33,972 bases of DNA from a virus. The position numbers and the translations under genes were made by a program. Below the pieces are notes generated by a model, which was not told the DNA's origin, did no database searches, and saw nothing but the letters and a program-made list of their open reading frames with translations. The DNA lies in IMG/VR virus record IMGVR_UViG_3300009422_000806, positions 1 to 33,972 of that record, one strand, 5' to 3'. Shown here in pieces: positions 23,046 to 32,208 of this stretch (positions within the stretch are counted from its first letter, which is position 1; every line of letters begins with the position of its first letter).

Positions 23046-24249
23046 CTATGCTACACTAAGCAACAATGGAATGATTTATGTTCCGCCATATGGGCTAAAC
23101 GAATCTCTTGATCATATGCTTAAAATAGATCCAACTACATATGATGTTACAAAAATTAAACTTGATGTAGACGATAGCGTTGAGAAGTGGCAACATGGTA
23201 TTGTGTATAGACACTTTATATATTTTTTACCTTACAACGAAAGTAGAATATTAGTTGTTAATACTGAAACAGATGAAATAGAATACATTGAAGTATCTCC
23301 TAAAGGCAAAGGCAAGTATATACAAGGTCACATACATGGTAATGAAATTGTAGCACTACCTTATGGGGAACATGAACCATTTAGCTGGGTTATGCATATT
23401 AACTTAGACGACCATACACTACAATATGTGCAAATAGATATAACAACTGACGATTGTAAAAAATGGCATACTACACAAATAATTGATGGTATAATTTACG
23501 GAGTGCCACGTGGTGAAAACTTAAAAGAACATTTTCCATATTGTATCGAGTATGATTGTGTTAACATGACATATGAACTTATTAATATGAGTTACCATTG
23601 GTTTGATTTAGATAAAGAATATTGGACTAATAAAAAATATACTACAATGGCTAAAGTAGGGCGTAAACTATATGCTCCTCCTTATAGTGAAAATCCTAAC
23701 TTTGATGTATTGCTAAGATTTGATGGACAGGAATGGCATAGTGAACACACAGGATTAACTGCAACTAGCAGAATGTATTTTAGTCATACTGTTGCACGTA
23801 ACGGCAAAGTATACTTTCCGCCAGCCGGGCATGATGAGGATTGGAGTAAGATGCTTATTATTAATAGTGCTACAGACGAATGGTACACTAAGGAACTGGG
23901 CATAGGCAAAGAAAGTAAGAAGTACTTTACAGGTGTTGAAAATAGTGCAGGTAAAATATATTATATTCCTAGAGGCGGGTGTGTTTGCGAACCTGCAGAC
24001 ACTTGGAAGAGTCAAGGAGACCTTGCTGAAATATTAGTGGTTGACACAGTTGACGATACGCATTATACTATAGACGTAGGAGAGTACTTTAAAGACTCAA
24101 CTACTATTGAAAAGTATAACAACTGTATAATATATAATGATGTAATTTTTGCAATGCCATATGGAGAAAGTGAAACGTTTCAAACTGTACTAGTATTTGA
24201 TACTAAGACAGAAACAGTAATCCACACTATGGACTTAAAAAATGTATAA
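23008..24249 (+). CDS. Beta-propeller protein, seven to eight repeat units
   Basis: A 413-residue protein built from repeats of about 45-55 residues, each with a strand of the form I-Y-x-P-P/R-G/Y-G-E followed by ten or so residues and then I/V-x-x-F/I-D/N-x-x-T. Repeats start near IYVPPYGLNE, IYFLPYNES, IVALPYGEHE, IYGVPRGEN, LYAPPYSENP, VYFPPAGHDE, IYYIPRGG and IFAMPYGESE, so eight are visible. This is a propeller fold. The start is uncertain: GTG at 23008 has no ribosome-binding site, while TTG at 23026 is preceded by GGAGA. No signal peptide. It is paralogous to the protein at 24242. It could be a binding scaffold or virion protein and might be a substrate of the surrounding enzymes. Confidence 0.75.
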   Translation: MHLETSLTPQSYSYATLSNNGMIYVPPYGLNESLDHMLKIDPTTYDVTKIKLDVDDSVEKWQHGIVYRHFIYFLPYNESRILVVNTETDEIEYIEVSPKGKGKYIQGHIHGNEIVALPYGEHEPFSWVMHINLDDHTLQYVQIDITTDDCKKWHTTQIIDGIIYGVPRGENLKEHFPYCIEYDCVNMTYELINMSYHWFDLDKEYWTNKKYTTMAKVGRKLYAPPYSENPNFDVLLRFDGQEWHSEHTGLTATSRMYFSHTVARNGKVYFPPAGHDEDWSKMLIINSATDEWYTKELGIGKESKKYFTGVENSAGKIYYIPRGGCVCEPADTWKSQGDLAEILVVDTVDDTHYTIDVGEYFKDSTTIEKYNNCIIYNDVIFAMPYGESETFQTVLVFDTKTETVIHTMDLKNV

Positions 24250-25372
24250 AGCATTCCAAGATTTTTATAAAGAACAATCTATTAAACACTTATTGTTAGT
24301 TGAGCATAACAATGAATTACTAAGCCCTCCTTTTGCTACAGAAAAATGTAAAGAGTATAGTAAAGTATTTTACAAAGGTAGTTACATTGATCTAGAATTA
24401 CTACCGGCAACTAGTAAGACTAATGCTGTTGCACAAATTGATAATAGCAGTTGGTTTATTCCTTACGGTATTTGGGACGAGTTTAATACTGTAGTAGAAC
24501 TACGTGACACAACACCCTACTATCATACATTACCATTCAAAGGTAAAGGACAATTTTATAGCGTAGCAACTGATGGAAAGACTGCATTTAGTTTTCCACT
24601 AGGGTACGAAGATACAAACTTTGGATTGTACATTGATGGAATAATTAAAGCACACGAGTTACCTACCAAAGGTAAAAAGTTACACATGGGAACTGTATAC
24701 TGCAATGGAAGATATTGGAGTATGCCTCGCGGTGATGAGCCAGGATATAATACACTTTTAAGTTTTGATGGCAACGCATATCAAAGTTACGAATTAGATG
24801 TTGATGCTAACATTACAAGAAAATATTCAGATATTATTGTGAAAGGTAATATACTTTACAGTTTACCGTTTGGCGAAACTAGCGGACTTAATACTATTGT
24901 AGAGTTTGATACAGAAACAAATACAGTAACCTATCATGAAATTAACGGAGTTGACTTTGCTAAGAAATATAATTGCGGTGTAATGCTTGGCGATAGAATA
25001 ATAGCATTACCGTATGGTGATGAATTTGCAAGTGATAGTCGTTGGGGGTTAGTGTTTGATACTGTAACTAAACAAAGTTACCAATTTGATATTGGATTAG
25101 AGTTTGGTGGCAAGTATCGTTTTCGTAGCGGAATTGAATATAACGGCAATGCGTACTTCTTTCCAAGTGGCACCCCTGGATGTCCAATTTTTAAAATTGA
25201 TAGCAAAGGAACTATATTACATTACGAACAATTTGAAAATACAATGCTAGGAAGACCAATTATATACAACAATCAAATGTATGCTATTGGGCATAATATG
25301 ACAACCAATAAAGAAGCCATTTACAAGTTTAAGGAGGATCTAAGTTATGAAATGTTTTGCTCCTTGGCATAG
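24242..25372 (+). CDS. Beta-propeller protein, paralogue of the preceding gene
   Basis: A 376-residue protein with the same repeat as its neighbour: WFIPYGIWDE, FSFPLGYEDT, WSMPRGDEPG, LYSLPFGETSG, IIALPYGDEF and YFFPSGTPG mark six clear units, each followed by a V/L-x-x-F-D strand. The N-terminal 70 residues are less regular. It overlaps the previous gene by eight bases and the next by 26, so all three are probably translated together. No membrane segment or secretion signal. The tandem paralogues suggest a duplication; together with the propeller-like protein at 14757 the window carries three. Confidence 0.75.
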   Translation: MYKAFQDFYKEQSIKHLLLVEHNNELLSPPFATEKCKEYSKVFYKGSYIDLELLPATSKTNAVAQIDNSSWFIPYGIWDEFNTVVELRDTTPYYHTLPFKGKGQFYSVATDGKTAFSFPLGYEDTNFGLYIDGIIKAHELPTKGKKLHMGTVYCNGRYWSMPRGDEPGYNTLLSFDGNAYQSYELDVDANITRKYSDIIVKGNILYSLPFGETSGLNTIVEFDTETNTVTYHEINGVDFAKKYNCGVMLGDRIIALPYGDEFASDSRWGLVFDTVTKQSYQFDIGLEFGGKYRFRSGIEYNGNAYFFPSGTPGCPIFKIDSKGTILHYEQFENTMLGRPIIYNNQMYAIGHNMTTNKEAIYKFKEDLSYEMFCSLA

Positions 25373-26468
25373 TATTACTGTACGCTTTAATGGTGACATT
25401 GTACCTTGTTGTGTGTATAAAGAACGCTATGGTAACGTGCTTACAACACCGTTAAACACCGTCTTAGACAGTCTTACAGCGTCACACACAAAGGATAGCT
25501 TCCGTAATGGAGTGTTACCGCCAGCTTGTCAACAATGTACTTTAAAAGAAGAATCTGTAGGTCATAGCAGGCGTATATTCTTCCGTGATACACTTAATCC
25601 AATGTTGGATAACACCAATTACGACTACTCAAAAAACTTTACAGATATTTACTTTTTGGAGTTTAATATGAGTAATATTTGCAATTTGAAATGTCGTATG
25701 TGTAGCGGTCTTGCTTCTAGTGCTTGGGTTAAAGATGATATTAAATTACATAATTTAGACAGCAATTATCAACGCCCTGTTAAACATCCAGAGTTTGGTT
25801 ATACAAATAAAAGCGAACAAATTATAGAACGGTTGTTTGAAGATCCTAGGCCATTTATGAACTTACAATATCTAAGTATACTAGGTGGTGAACCTTATAT
25901 GGAGCCTGCTAATAAAATTATACTACAAAAATTTATAGACTTAGGTATTGCTAAAAACATTACACTTGACTGGACTACTAATGGCACTATCGTAGATGAA
26001 GAAGTACATGTACTTGCAAAACAGTTTGGAAAAACTAAATGGAATATAAGTGTTGAAGGTACTGAAGGACTATACGAATATATTAGAGGTGGTAAAAACT
26101 TTACGTTTGCACAACTAAATGAAAATTTAAAACAATTTAATTTTGATAGAGTAATTATTACCACAACTGTTATGGCATATAATATTGCACACTTAGATAA
26201 ACTACATCAGTGGTTTGAAGAAAATAAACAAGACAACTGGGAAATATATTTTACAAATGTTGTGGCAACACCTGCCTACTTAAATCCGCAAGTCTTACCT
26301 AACAGCGTATTAGACAAAATTGATTTTAGATTTCCTAATATAAATTATAATAGCAAAGACGATAGTAACTTGTTAGACTTGTTTGTTAAGTATACAAAAG
26401 ATTTAGATAAAATTAGAAACGAAAACGTACTAGACTATTGTCCAGAACTTAGTCCATTGTTTAAATAA
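25347..26468 (+). CDS. Twitch-domain radical SAM protein
   Basis: A 373-residue protein with N-terminal auxiliary cysteines (C3, C21-C22, then C61-x2-C64) and the radical SAM motif C112-N-L-K-C116-R-M-C119. SILGGEPYMEP is the GGE motif; TLDWTTNGT and NISVEGTEGLYEYIRGG are barrel strands near the substrate pocket. The architecture is like that of the proteins at 21530 and 29916. AAGGAGGAT lies just upstream of the ATG inside the preceding gene, an exceptionally good site. Last gene of the plus block; the convergent gene's stop is four bases away and no terminator is visible. Confidence 0.9.
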   Translation: MKCFAPWHSITVRFNGDIVPCCVYKERYGNVLTTPLNTVLDSLTASHTKDSFRNGVLPPACQQCTLKEESVGHSRRIFFRDTLNPMLDNTNYDYSKNFTDIYFLEFNMSNICNLKCRMCSGLASSAWVKDDIKLHNLDSNYQRPVKHPEFGYTNKSEQIIERLFEDPRPFMNLQYLSILGGEPYMEPANKIILQKFIDLGIAKNITLDWTTNGTIVDEEVHVLAKQFGKTKWNISVEGTEGLYEYIRGGKNFTFAQLNENLKQFNFDRVIITTTVMAYNIAHLDKLHQWFEENKQDNWEIYFTNVVATPAYLNPQVLPNSVLDKIDFRFPNINYNSKDDSNLLDLFVKYTKDLDKIRNENVLDYCPELSPLFK

Positions 26469-26471
26469 ATG

Positions 26472-27377
26472 TTATTGTTCTTTCCTAATGTATATATCGC
26501 TTAAACACCCGCATACACTTTTACCGCACATGATAGGTTCAGTAGGCAAGCTATATCGTTCTAGGTTTCCAATTGGTCCTCCAAACTGACAATCTGCTCT
26601 GTACATGTTACCCCACATGTCTACATTAATTCCGTCAAGTCCGGCCCAACATTTCCAACCGCTAAACTTATTCATATCAGACACAATTAAATCGTTTGCT
26701 GTAACGTATTCAGAGTCTAGTAATAAGTCTCCTCTATGAAGATGCTTGTCATTAACAGGTCTAGCAAATGGCCATAACCCAATAATTTCTTTTTGTTCTT
26801 TAGTATAAGGGGCCACTGTATTAGTAATATAGTCTCCACTAGTTTTATCTAAAATAACTTTGGGCCATATTGTCATTCTATCAGTATTTTCAAATAAGAA
26901 CTTTGCTATTTCGTATTGTTCTTTAAATGCTTCCTCGCCCTCTGGTAACATTAAGTTAACAATGATTTCACAGTTTGTTTCATTTGCAATATTAACAAAG
27001 TGTTTAGCATCAGAATATTCAGGATGATAACTTATCATCATTCCATCTGTGTACTGATCAATTTCTTTAAAGTATTCAACCTTTTGACTACCGTTAGTAA
27101 CAAAACTAAATGTGTGCCCTTGTTGCTTAACTAACTTTGCAAGATCAATAAAGTGTTTCCAATACGTAGGTTCTCCTCCGCTTAGTCGATAGCAGATTTC
27201 CTTAGGAACTTTAAAGTTCTCAACAAAATTTTTAACAGTTTCCCATTTAGGTTGTCCTGTACTTCCGTTATGTAATATGTCTGGGCAGTACGAACATCGG
27301 TAGTTACACTTATTACTTAAAGTCCAACTTACTAGGAACCAATCATTTTTTGCTTTATCTTCGTAGGTTAATTTCAT
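26472..27377 (-). CDS. Radical SAM protein with C-terminal auxiliary cysteines
   Basis: A 301-residue radical SAM enzyme: C24-N-Y-R-C28-S-Y-C31 near the N-terminus, LSGGEPTYW for SAM binding, SFVTNGS and MISYHPEYSDAKHF as barrel strands. The C-terminus contains GWKCWAGLDGI, ADCQFGGPIGN and CGKSVCGCLSD, fitting one or more auxiliary Fe-S clusters (SPASM-like). It resembles the protein at 33037 in length, motif and the GW-x-C-x-AG block. The start overlaps the preceding oxygenase stop by four bases. It is the last gene of the long minus-strand block. Confidence 0.9.
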   Translation of the reverse strand: MKLTYEDKAKNDWFLVSWTLSNKCNYRCSYCPDILHNGSTGQPKWETVKNFVENFKVPKEICYRLSGGEPTYWKHFIDLAKLVKQQGHTFSFVTNGSQKVEYFKEIDQYTDGMMISYHPEYSDAKHFVNIANETNCEIIVNLMLPEGEEAFKEQYEIAKFLFENTDRMTIWPKVILDKTSGDYITNTVAPYTKEQKEIIGLWPFARPVNDKHLHRGDLLLDSEYVTANDLIVSDMNKFSGWKCWAGLDGINVDMWGNMYRADCQFGGPIGNLERYSLPTEPIMCGKSVCGCLSDIYIRKEQ

Positions 27378-28030
27378 TCGCTCATGCTGTGCTTAATAAT
27401 TAAATCATGTGTGCGTTGATTTAATTTAACTGTGAGTATTAATGAATGTAATCCGTTAGTGTAACTAAACACACTATGCTCTTTTTGAAAGTTAATAAAG
27501 TGTACATACTCTGGATCAGGGTAGATTAATTGCTTGTCAAGTATGTGTGCATAGTTCTCTGGTTGTGCTTTGCCAAACGTGCATAACAGTCTAAAGTACT
27601 CTGGACCTACTCCTGGAAAGTCTCTGTGTGGCGGAAAGAACCCACCTTCATCTACTCTAAGTAAATGCACTCGACCAATGTCAGGTGCAAACGTATCTAC
27701 TAAACTAGCAAGTTGTGGAATATTCTTATACACTTCTGTTGGTGTTGTAAAGTTTTCTTCTTTCATTTCAACATCGTGATAACGTTGCATGTGACCAAAG
27801 CTGTTTAAATGATAGTTGTCCATTACATCACCTGTGTGACTTGTAACAGGTAATCCCCAACGATTGTTATGGGCATCTTTCTTTTGGTTATAAGGACACC
27901 AGTTATCTTTAAATTGCTCTAGTTCCTGTACAAGGTTGTGTCCGTCAACTTTTAACTTTAGTTTAACCATGTCTCCCATGTTACACAGGCTATTCCATAG
28001 TAAGGCTCTTTCAATATTATTTTGTTCCAT
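27374..28030 (-). CDS. 2OG-Fe(II) oxygenase-like protein, divergent
   Basis: A 218-residue protein with a double-stranded beta-helix signature: RVDEGGFFPPHRDFP gives H135 and D137, EHSVFSYTNGLHS gives candidate distal His185, with a basic residue after the last strand less clear than in its relatives. It does not share the GW-x-SLTLHG block or the NKGxTxR block, so it is the outlier among the six oxygenase-type proteins. A hydroxylase function is probable; a repurposed cupin is the alternative. It overlaps the genes on both sides. Confidence 0.7.
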   Translation of the reverse strand: MEQNNIERALLWNSLCNMGDMVKLKLKVDGHNLVQELEQFKDNWCPYNQKKDAHNNRWGLPVTSHTGDVMDNYHLNSFGHMQRYHDVEMKEENFTTPTEVYKNIPQLASLVDTFAPDIGRVHLLRVDEGGFFPPHRDFPGVGPEYFRLLCTFGKAQPENYAHILDKQLIYPDPEYVHFINFQKEHSVFSYTNGLHSLILTVKLNQRTHDLIIKHSMSE

Positions 28031-28661
28031 TATATTCCTTGTTGTAACTGTTGCAGACTAATTGCATAATTGTTTCATTCCACTGATCAATTGGTTCACT
28101 GTGTACAATTATATGTATCCTAGATTTGCTACTGTTGTTTGTAATTTGATGTATACTTCCTAGATCAATTAGTCTCGATTCACCTTCTTGCCATTCTACA
28201 TTACCATAATTTTCAATGTTAAACACTACTTCTTTGGGGTGTGTAATAGCAATATTGATTCCGCCTAATAATTGTCCATGTAAAAAGTCTTTGTGTGGAC
28301 TAACATACCCGCCTGGGTCAACTATCATTATTCTAATTCTTCCATACTTTTCAAAAGGTATATTTTTAGTAATCCATTGTTTAGTTAACGGAAAGTGCTT
28401 TGCTATATCAGTCCATTCTTTAGTACCTAATGTGAATCCTTTTTCTTTGTAAGCATCATCACTGTCAGTCATTATAGAACTGTGTCCGTGAAGTGTTAAA
28501 CTGCGCCAACCTTTGCCATCAGTATCCCTATGGGGGACAGCAATGTCAACACTTTTTAATATTTCATCTCTAATATCATTTGAAGGCTTTGGAATATCTA
28601 ACAGAAGTGTAGCAAGGCCGCTGTTGTGTCTAATCCAGTTAAACTTTTCTACTAGATCCAT
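28017..28661 (-). CDS. AspH-like 2OG-Fe(II) oxygenase, group B
   Basis: A 214-residue oxygenase with DPGGYVSPHKD (H123, D125), SIHQITNNSSKSR (H171) and R181 in SRIHIIVH for 2-oxoglutarate. The block GWRSLTLHG at 51-59 and the spacing to the iron site match the protein at 19813. The two lie about 8 kb apart in separate operons on the same strand, consistent with duplication. Neighbours on either side are another oxygenase-like gene and a methyltransferase-like gene, with overlaps of 14 and 10 bases. Confidence 0.85.
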   Translation of the reverse strand: MDLVEKFNWIRHNSGLATLLLDIPKPSNDIRDEILKSVDIAVPHRDTDGKGWRSLTLHGHSSIMTDSDDAYKEKGFTLGTKEWTDIAKHFPLTKQWITKNIPFEKYGRIRIMIVDPGGYVSPHKDFLHGQLLGGINIAITHPKEVVFNIENYGNVEWQEGESRLIDLGSIHQITNNSSKSRIHIIVHSEPIDQWNETIMQLVCNSYNKEYNGTK

Positions 28662-29341
28662 GGCAATTCTCTAAATTTATCGTCTAACGTCATGTCTACT
28701 AATTCACTTGCTAGTGTTTGAATATATGTTCCATTGACTGTTACCATATCAACATACCATTTAATTTTATCTTGTGCTAATAAACTAATTAATTCGTTTT
28801 GTTTTTTAAGTCTTGCCTTTGCATCAAACATTATGCAATTAGGAAAGTATAAAAATACATTACTTAAACAAAATAATCCTACATTACCTTGGCATTTTGT
28901 TAAAAACTGTTCTACAGCTCGTATATCAAATAAATCAACTTGGTTGTAATTGTAGCTCTTAGTTACATCTATATTATATTTTTCTCTTGTTTTTTCTAAT
29001 GCCATTGGACTAATATCAATAACATATGTATGTTTGGCTAGTAACTGACTTGGAGTGTCACCACTTGCTAACGCAACAACACAATCAGGATCAATTATTG
29101 TTTTTAACGGTACTTCAGTATTCTCTTTAAAATATACATTATAATTTAAAATACTATTCAACACACTGATATTTTCAACTGTATGTTTGTCATCTAAGAA
29201 GATAGTTCCTAGCGGTACTCCTTTAGTTGTAGAGTACTTAACTTTTAGTGCATGAGCAGTATGATACTCAGCAATATTTCTTGCTATACTATTAAGACTG
29301 TCGTTGTTATAGTCAATATGTTTCCAAGTTATTTTGTTCAT
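28652..29341 (-). CDS. Rossmann-fold protein, possible SAM methyltransferase
   Basis: A 229-residue alpha/beta protein. VVALASGDTPSQLL followed by TYVIDISPMALEKTREKY resembles motif I and the acidic end of strand 2 of class I SAM-dependent methyltransferases, then NQVDLFDI and GLFCLSNVFLYFPN would be the strand 3 and 4 regions. The glycine-rich loop is degenerate (a single Gly), so nucleotide or SAM binding is likely but not certain. It is coupled by four-base overlap to the tail-fibre-like gene upstream, so it may act on that protein. I would not assign a substrate. Confidence 0.5.
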   Translation of the reverse strand: MNKITWKHIDYNNDSLNSIARNIAEYHTAHALKVKYSTTKGVPLGTIFLDDKHTVENISVLNSILNYNVYFKENTEVPLKTIIDPDCVVALASGDTPSQLLAKHTYVIDISPMALEKTREKYNIDVTKSYNYNQVDLFDIRAVEQFLTKCQGNVGLFCLSNVFLYFPNCIMFDAKARLKKQNELISLLAQDKIKWYVDMVTVNGTYIQTLASELVDMTLDDKFRELPWI

Positions 29342-29916
29342 GTTGATATCCTGTACAATGGCATAGCATATTTGTTGCCATCTAATTCAACTTGAACATA
29401 TTTCTCTATTGGTCCTACTTCGTTAACTACTGTGTCTGTTATTTTTAAATTACCACTAGTTATATTACCTTGTGTAATTAAGTTACCATTACTATCAAGT
29501 TTTAATTTAATAGACATGTCTGTATTATTAGACAATGCTATAACCATCTCATTAGCAACTGCACCTTGTTTATTATAATCCTTAGATACAAAAAATTGTA
29601 TAGCACCATTCAACGGTGTTTCATCATGACAATACCCTAAACTACTGCCTGGCTTAGTTCTTCCATAAATTTGAACACCACCTAAGTTATCTCCTGGTTC
29701 AACTGGTAACTTATTCTGCTGTGTTCCTCTTGATTTAGTTATTCCAAGAAAAATAGGTTCATTGCCACCTGTGGCTCCGTCAATATATAACAACTGTTCG
29801 TTAGCAGTAGAACGCACAATAAGATTTGCATTCTTTTCTTCTGTACCAATAACAGTTTGTTCATGTAGTTCTATAGGATCTACATCATGGCAAACAACCT
29901 TATATCCTACGTCCAT
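29338..29916 (-). CDS. Tail-fibre-like structural protein embedded in the enzyme operon
   Basis: A 192-residue protein with the tip-module features of marine phage fibres: LGITKSRGTQQNKLPVEPGD, then DNLGGVQIYGR, MVIALSNNTDMSIKLKLDSN, repeated G-N-L/I strands (NGNLITQGNITSGNLKI) and a C-terminal KYVQVELDGNKYAMPLY that resembles fibre ends. It lacks the Mtd-like N-terminal anchor of the 457-residue fibre at 10997, so it is either an accessory fibre piece or a free client. It sits between a twitch radical SAM gene and a methyltransferase-like gene, with overlaps of one and four bases, an unusual place for a structural gene. A candidate substrate of the surrounding enzymes. Confidence 0.72.
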   Translation of the reverse strand: MDVGYKVVCHDVDPIELHEQTVIGTEEKNANLIVRSTANEQLLYIDGATGGNEPIFLGITKSRGTQQNKLPVEPGDNLGGVQIYGRTKPGSSLGYCHDETPLNGAIQFFVSKDYNKQGAVANEMVIALSNNTDMSIKLKLDSNGNLITQGNITSGNLKITDTVVNEVGPIEKYVQVELDGNKYAMPLYRIST

Positions 29917-31217
29917 TATATATGTTTTCCTAATTCCGGAAACGTTTTTCTAAAGTCCGTTCCGCGGCGTTCGTCTAATACTCGTAGGTAGTCTTGTAGC
30001 TGTGGTAACTTATCAGACCAATCTTCTGACATCATATAGTTAACAATTCCGTCCCAGCGTGGTTTGCCCATTGCATGATTGTTCCAATCTGTATTAAACT
30101 TCTGTCTTTGAATAAAACTTTCAATATTACCCTTAGCAAACTCTTTAAGCTCTCTAGGTAATGTTCTAACATTTAAGTAACTAGGAAAATAAACTAAATG
30201 CGTATTAATTAGTCCGCCACCAAACGGTAATACATTAACTTTACTAAAGCCTTGATCTATTTTCCACTCAGCTAGTTCATGTATGTATGCAACATTTAAT
30301 AATTGTACTGCGGCCGCAACGTTTATTATAATATTATCTAAACTTGAATCAAGTTTATGCAAGTTTTTTTGAATATCAGCCCACTTACTTGGATAACGTA
30401 TATAATCATTCCTGTCACCATATGCATCTATACTAAAATTAAATGTAATTTCTTTAAAGTGTTGCCATAGTACAAATAATTTGTCAGGCAACTCTAATCC
30501 GTTACTGTTATAACGTATACAAATATCTTTAGCATAATTATTATCAACCATAAACTGTAGTATAGCATAATGCTCTGGTATTAGCAATGGTTCGCCACCA
30601 GCAAAGTATAATTCTTTGATATGCTGTGATTGGCCTTTCATTGATTCTATAAAAGAACCTTTCTTATACCAAGTATAATCAAAGTCTTCGTCCCAACTTG
30701 TGTCTGCAATTAAATTCTTGTCTCTGTATTTGGGCTTTTGCAGTTTCCATTCTTTAATCCAACTGCTTGAATCATGTGGACTACACATAACGCACTTTAG
30801 TTGACATAGATTTCCAAGTCGTAGGTCAAAGTAAGGAATGTTAACAGGTATGTTACCTTGATCATCTGTTTTTGCTACAATACTTTCAATGTCTAACCGT
30901 TTATTCCATACTTTAGTTTCCCACTGACGCTTACTCACAATGCCACGTTCTTCTTCTGCAAAGCATTTACGACAACTTGCCGGAACTTCTTCATTAAGCA
31001 TTTGTAATCGTGTAGTACGCATATGTTCACTGTTCCATACTTCTTCAATAGTATGGTTACGCATGTTCATAGCAATGCCGTCCTTTTTAACAAGGCCTAC
31101 TGTTTTATCGTCTTCAAGTCCTGCACCTGATGCATTAGCCGTACAACAAACTCTAACGTCACCATTAGGTCGAGTTGCTAAGTGTATCCACGGTAAAGGG
31201 CAAAATGTCTTACTCAT
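29916..31217 (-). CDS. Twitch-domain radical SAM protein
   Basis: A 433-residue protein, the largest of the group. The N-terminus FCPLPWIHLATRPNGDVRVCC and C82-x2-C85 form the auxiliary cysteine segment; the radical SAM motif is C138-Q-L-K-C142-V-M-C145; LYFAGGEPLLIP is the GGE motif. The frame reaches 31241, but ATG at 31217 starts at MSKTFCPLPW and has AAAGG seven bases upstream, so I use it. It overlaps the preceding gene's stop by eight bases. Family relatives at 21530 and 25347. It directly precedes the tail-fibre-like gene in the operon. Confidence 0.9.
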   Translation of the reverse strand: MSKTFCPLPWIHLATRPNGDVRVCCTANASGAGLEDDKTVGLVKKDGIAMNMRNHTIEEVWNSEHMRTTRLQMLNEEVPASCRKCFAEEERGIVSKRQWETKVWNKRLDIESIVAKTDDQGNIPVNIPYFDLRLGNLCQLKCVMCSPHDSSSWIKEWKLQKPKYRDKNLIADTSWDEDFDYTWYKKGSFIESMKGQSQHIKELYFAGGEPLLIPEHYAILQFMVDNNYAKDICIRYNSNGLELPDKLFVLWQHFKEITFNFSIDAYGDRNDYIRYPSKWADIQKNLHKLDSSLDNIIINVAAAVQLLNVAYIHELAEWKIDQGFSKVNVLPFGGGLINTHLVYFPSYLNVRTLPRELKEFAKGNIESFIQRQKFNTDWNNHAMGKPRWDGIVNYMMSEDWSDKLPQLQDYLRVLDERRGTDFRKTFPELGKHI

Positions 31218-32208
31218 GTTCGTGCCTTTCAAATTGTGCATTTAGTTTATCAAAACTTCCACATTGTTTCGAACATTCTTTAAGTCCAGTGGAATTCCAA
31301 CAACTACTAATCTTGTTAAAGAAGCCGTTGTTAAAGATCTCTGCAAATGAATACTTATGTAAATTAGGGTATTCTTTAATTTTTATCATATAATCTATTC
31401 TTGAATGGGAGTGTTGTGGTAACCATTCTAAATCTAGCCAACAACATGGACTAACATTTCCATTAGCGGCAATATACATTTGTTTATCTTCAACTGCCTT
31501 ACAATTAATAGTTGGTAATGTTTCTTTCCTAGCTTTTTCTGCTGGTGCTATCATTTCTAAACTTTTTTGCGATGGTAATAATATGTGTGTTACATTATAA
31601 TTGTCATCAATAACTTCAAACTGTCCGTCTTTAAATCTAGTAGTGTGTTTAATACTAAATCCTTTAAAGCCCATGTCTTTACTTAGTTGCTCACATGCAT
31701 CTACTTGATGTTCGTTGTGTGCAAATACTAGCATATCCCATCTTGCATCTCCGCCTGCATCAATAAATGTTTGTGCATTTTTTAGAATCTTATTAAAGTC
31801 TGTACTAATTCTGTATAGTGAATGAGTATCTCCTAAGCCATCAATACCAAATACAATCTTTACTCCTGCTTCTGCAAGTCCTTTGAACCAACTTGAAGTT
31901 CTAGCACTTCCGTTAGTGTGCATTTGTAAAGTCATTTCAGGATTATGCTTACGTAAGTATTGCATTATGCCTAGAGTATCTTTGGCCATAATAGGATCGC
32001 CTAAGTTGCCACACATATTTAAAAACTTTAGTTGCTGTACAAAACTTATAGGAAACCACTCTATAAAAGTAGCGTAACTAATTTCTGTAAGATCTAATCC
32101 GTCAAGTTCTGGGCCTCCGTTGACTCTTCTTGGACACATAGGACAACGTGCTTGACACCTAGTTGTAACTTCTAAATGTATTGACGTTATGTCTTCGTAG
32201 TTATACAT
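31210..32208 (-). CDS. Radical SAM protein with SPASM-like C-terminus
   Basis: A 332-residue paralogue of the protein at 20554. Motif C18-Q-A-R-C22-P-M-C25 near the N-terminus; NMCGNLGDPIMAKD stands where GGE is expected, as in its paralogue; HTNGSART and FGIDGLGDTHSLYR are barrel strands. C-terminal INCKAVEDK, GNVSPCCWLD and CSKQCGSF supply auxiliary-cluster cysteines. The shared replacement of GGE by G-N/S-x-GDP marks these two as a distinct subfamily. The start shares a base with the methyltransferase stop upstream. Confidence 0.9.
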   Translation of the reverse strand: MYNYEDITSIHLEVTTRCQARCPMCPRRVNGGPELDGLDLTEISYATFIEWFPISFVQQLKFLNMCGNLGDPIMAKDTLGIMQYLRKHNPEMTLQMHTNGSARTSSWFKGLAEAGVKIVFGIDGLGDTHSLYRISTDFNKILKNAQTFIDAGGDARWDMLVFAHNEHQVDACEQLSKDMGFKGFSIKHTTRFKDGQFEVIDDNYNVTHILLPSQKSLEMIAPAEKARKETLPTINCKAVEDKQMYIAANGNVSPCCWLDLEWLPQHSHSRIDYMIKIKEYPNLHKYSFAEIFNNGFFNKISSCWNSTGLKECSKQCGSFDKLNAQFERHEHE

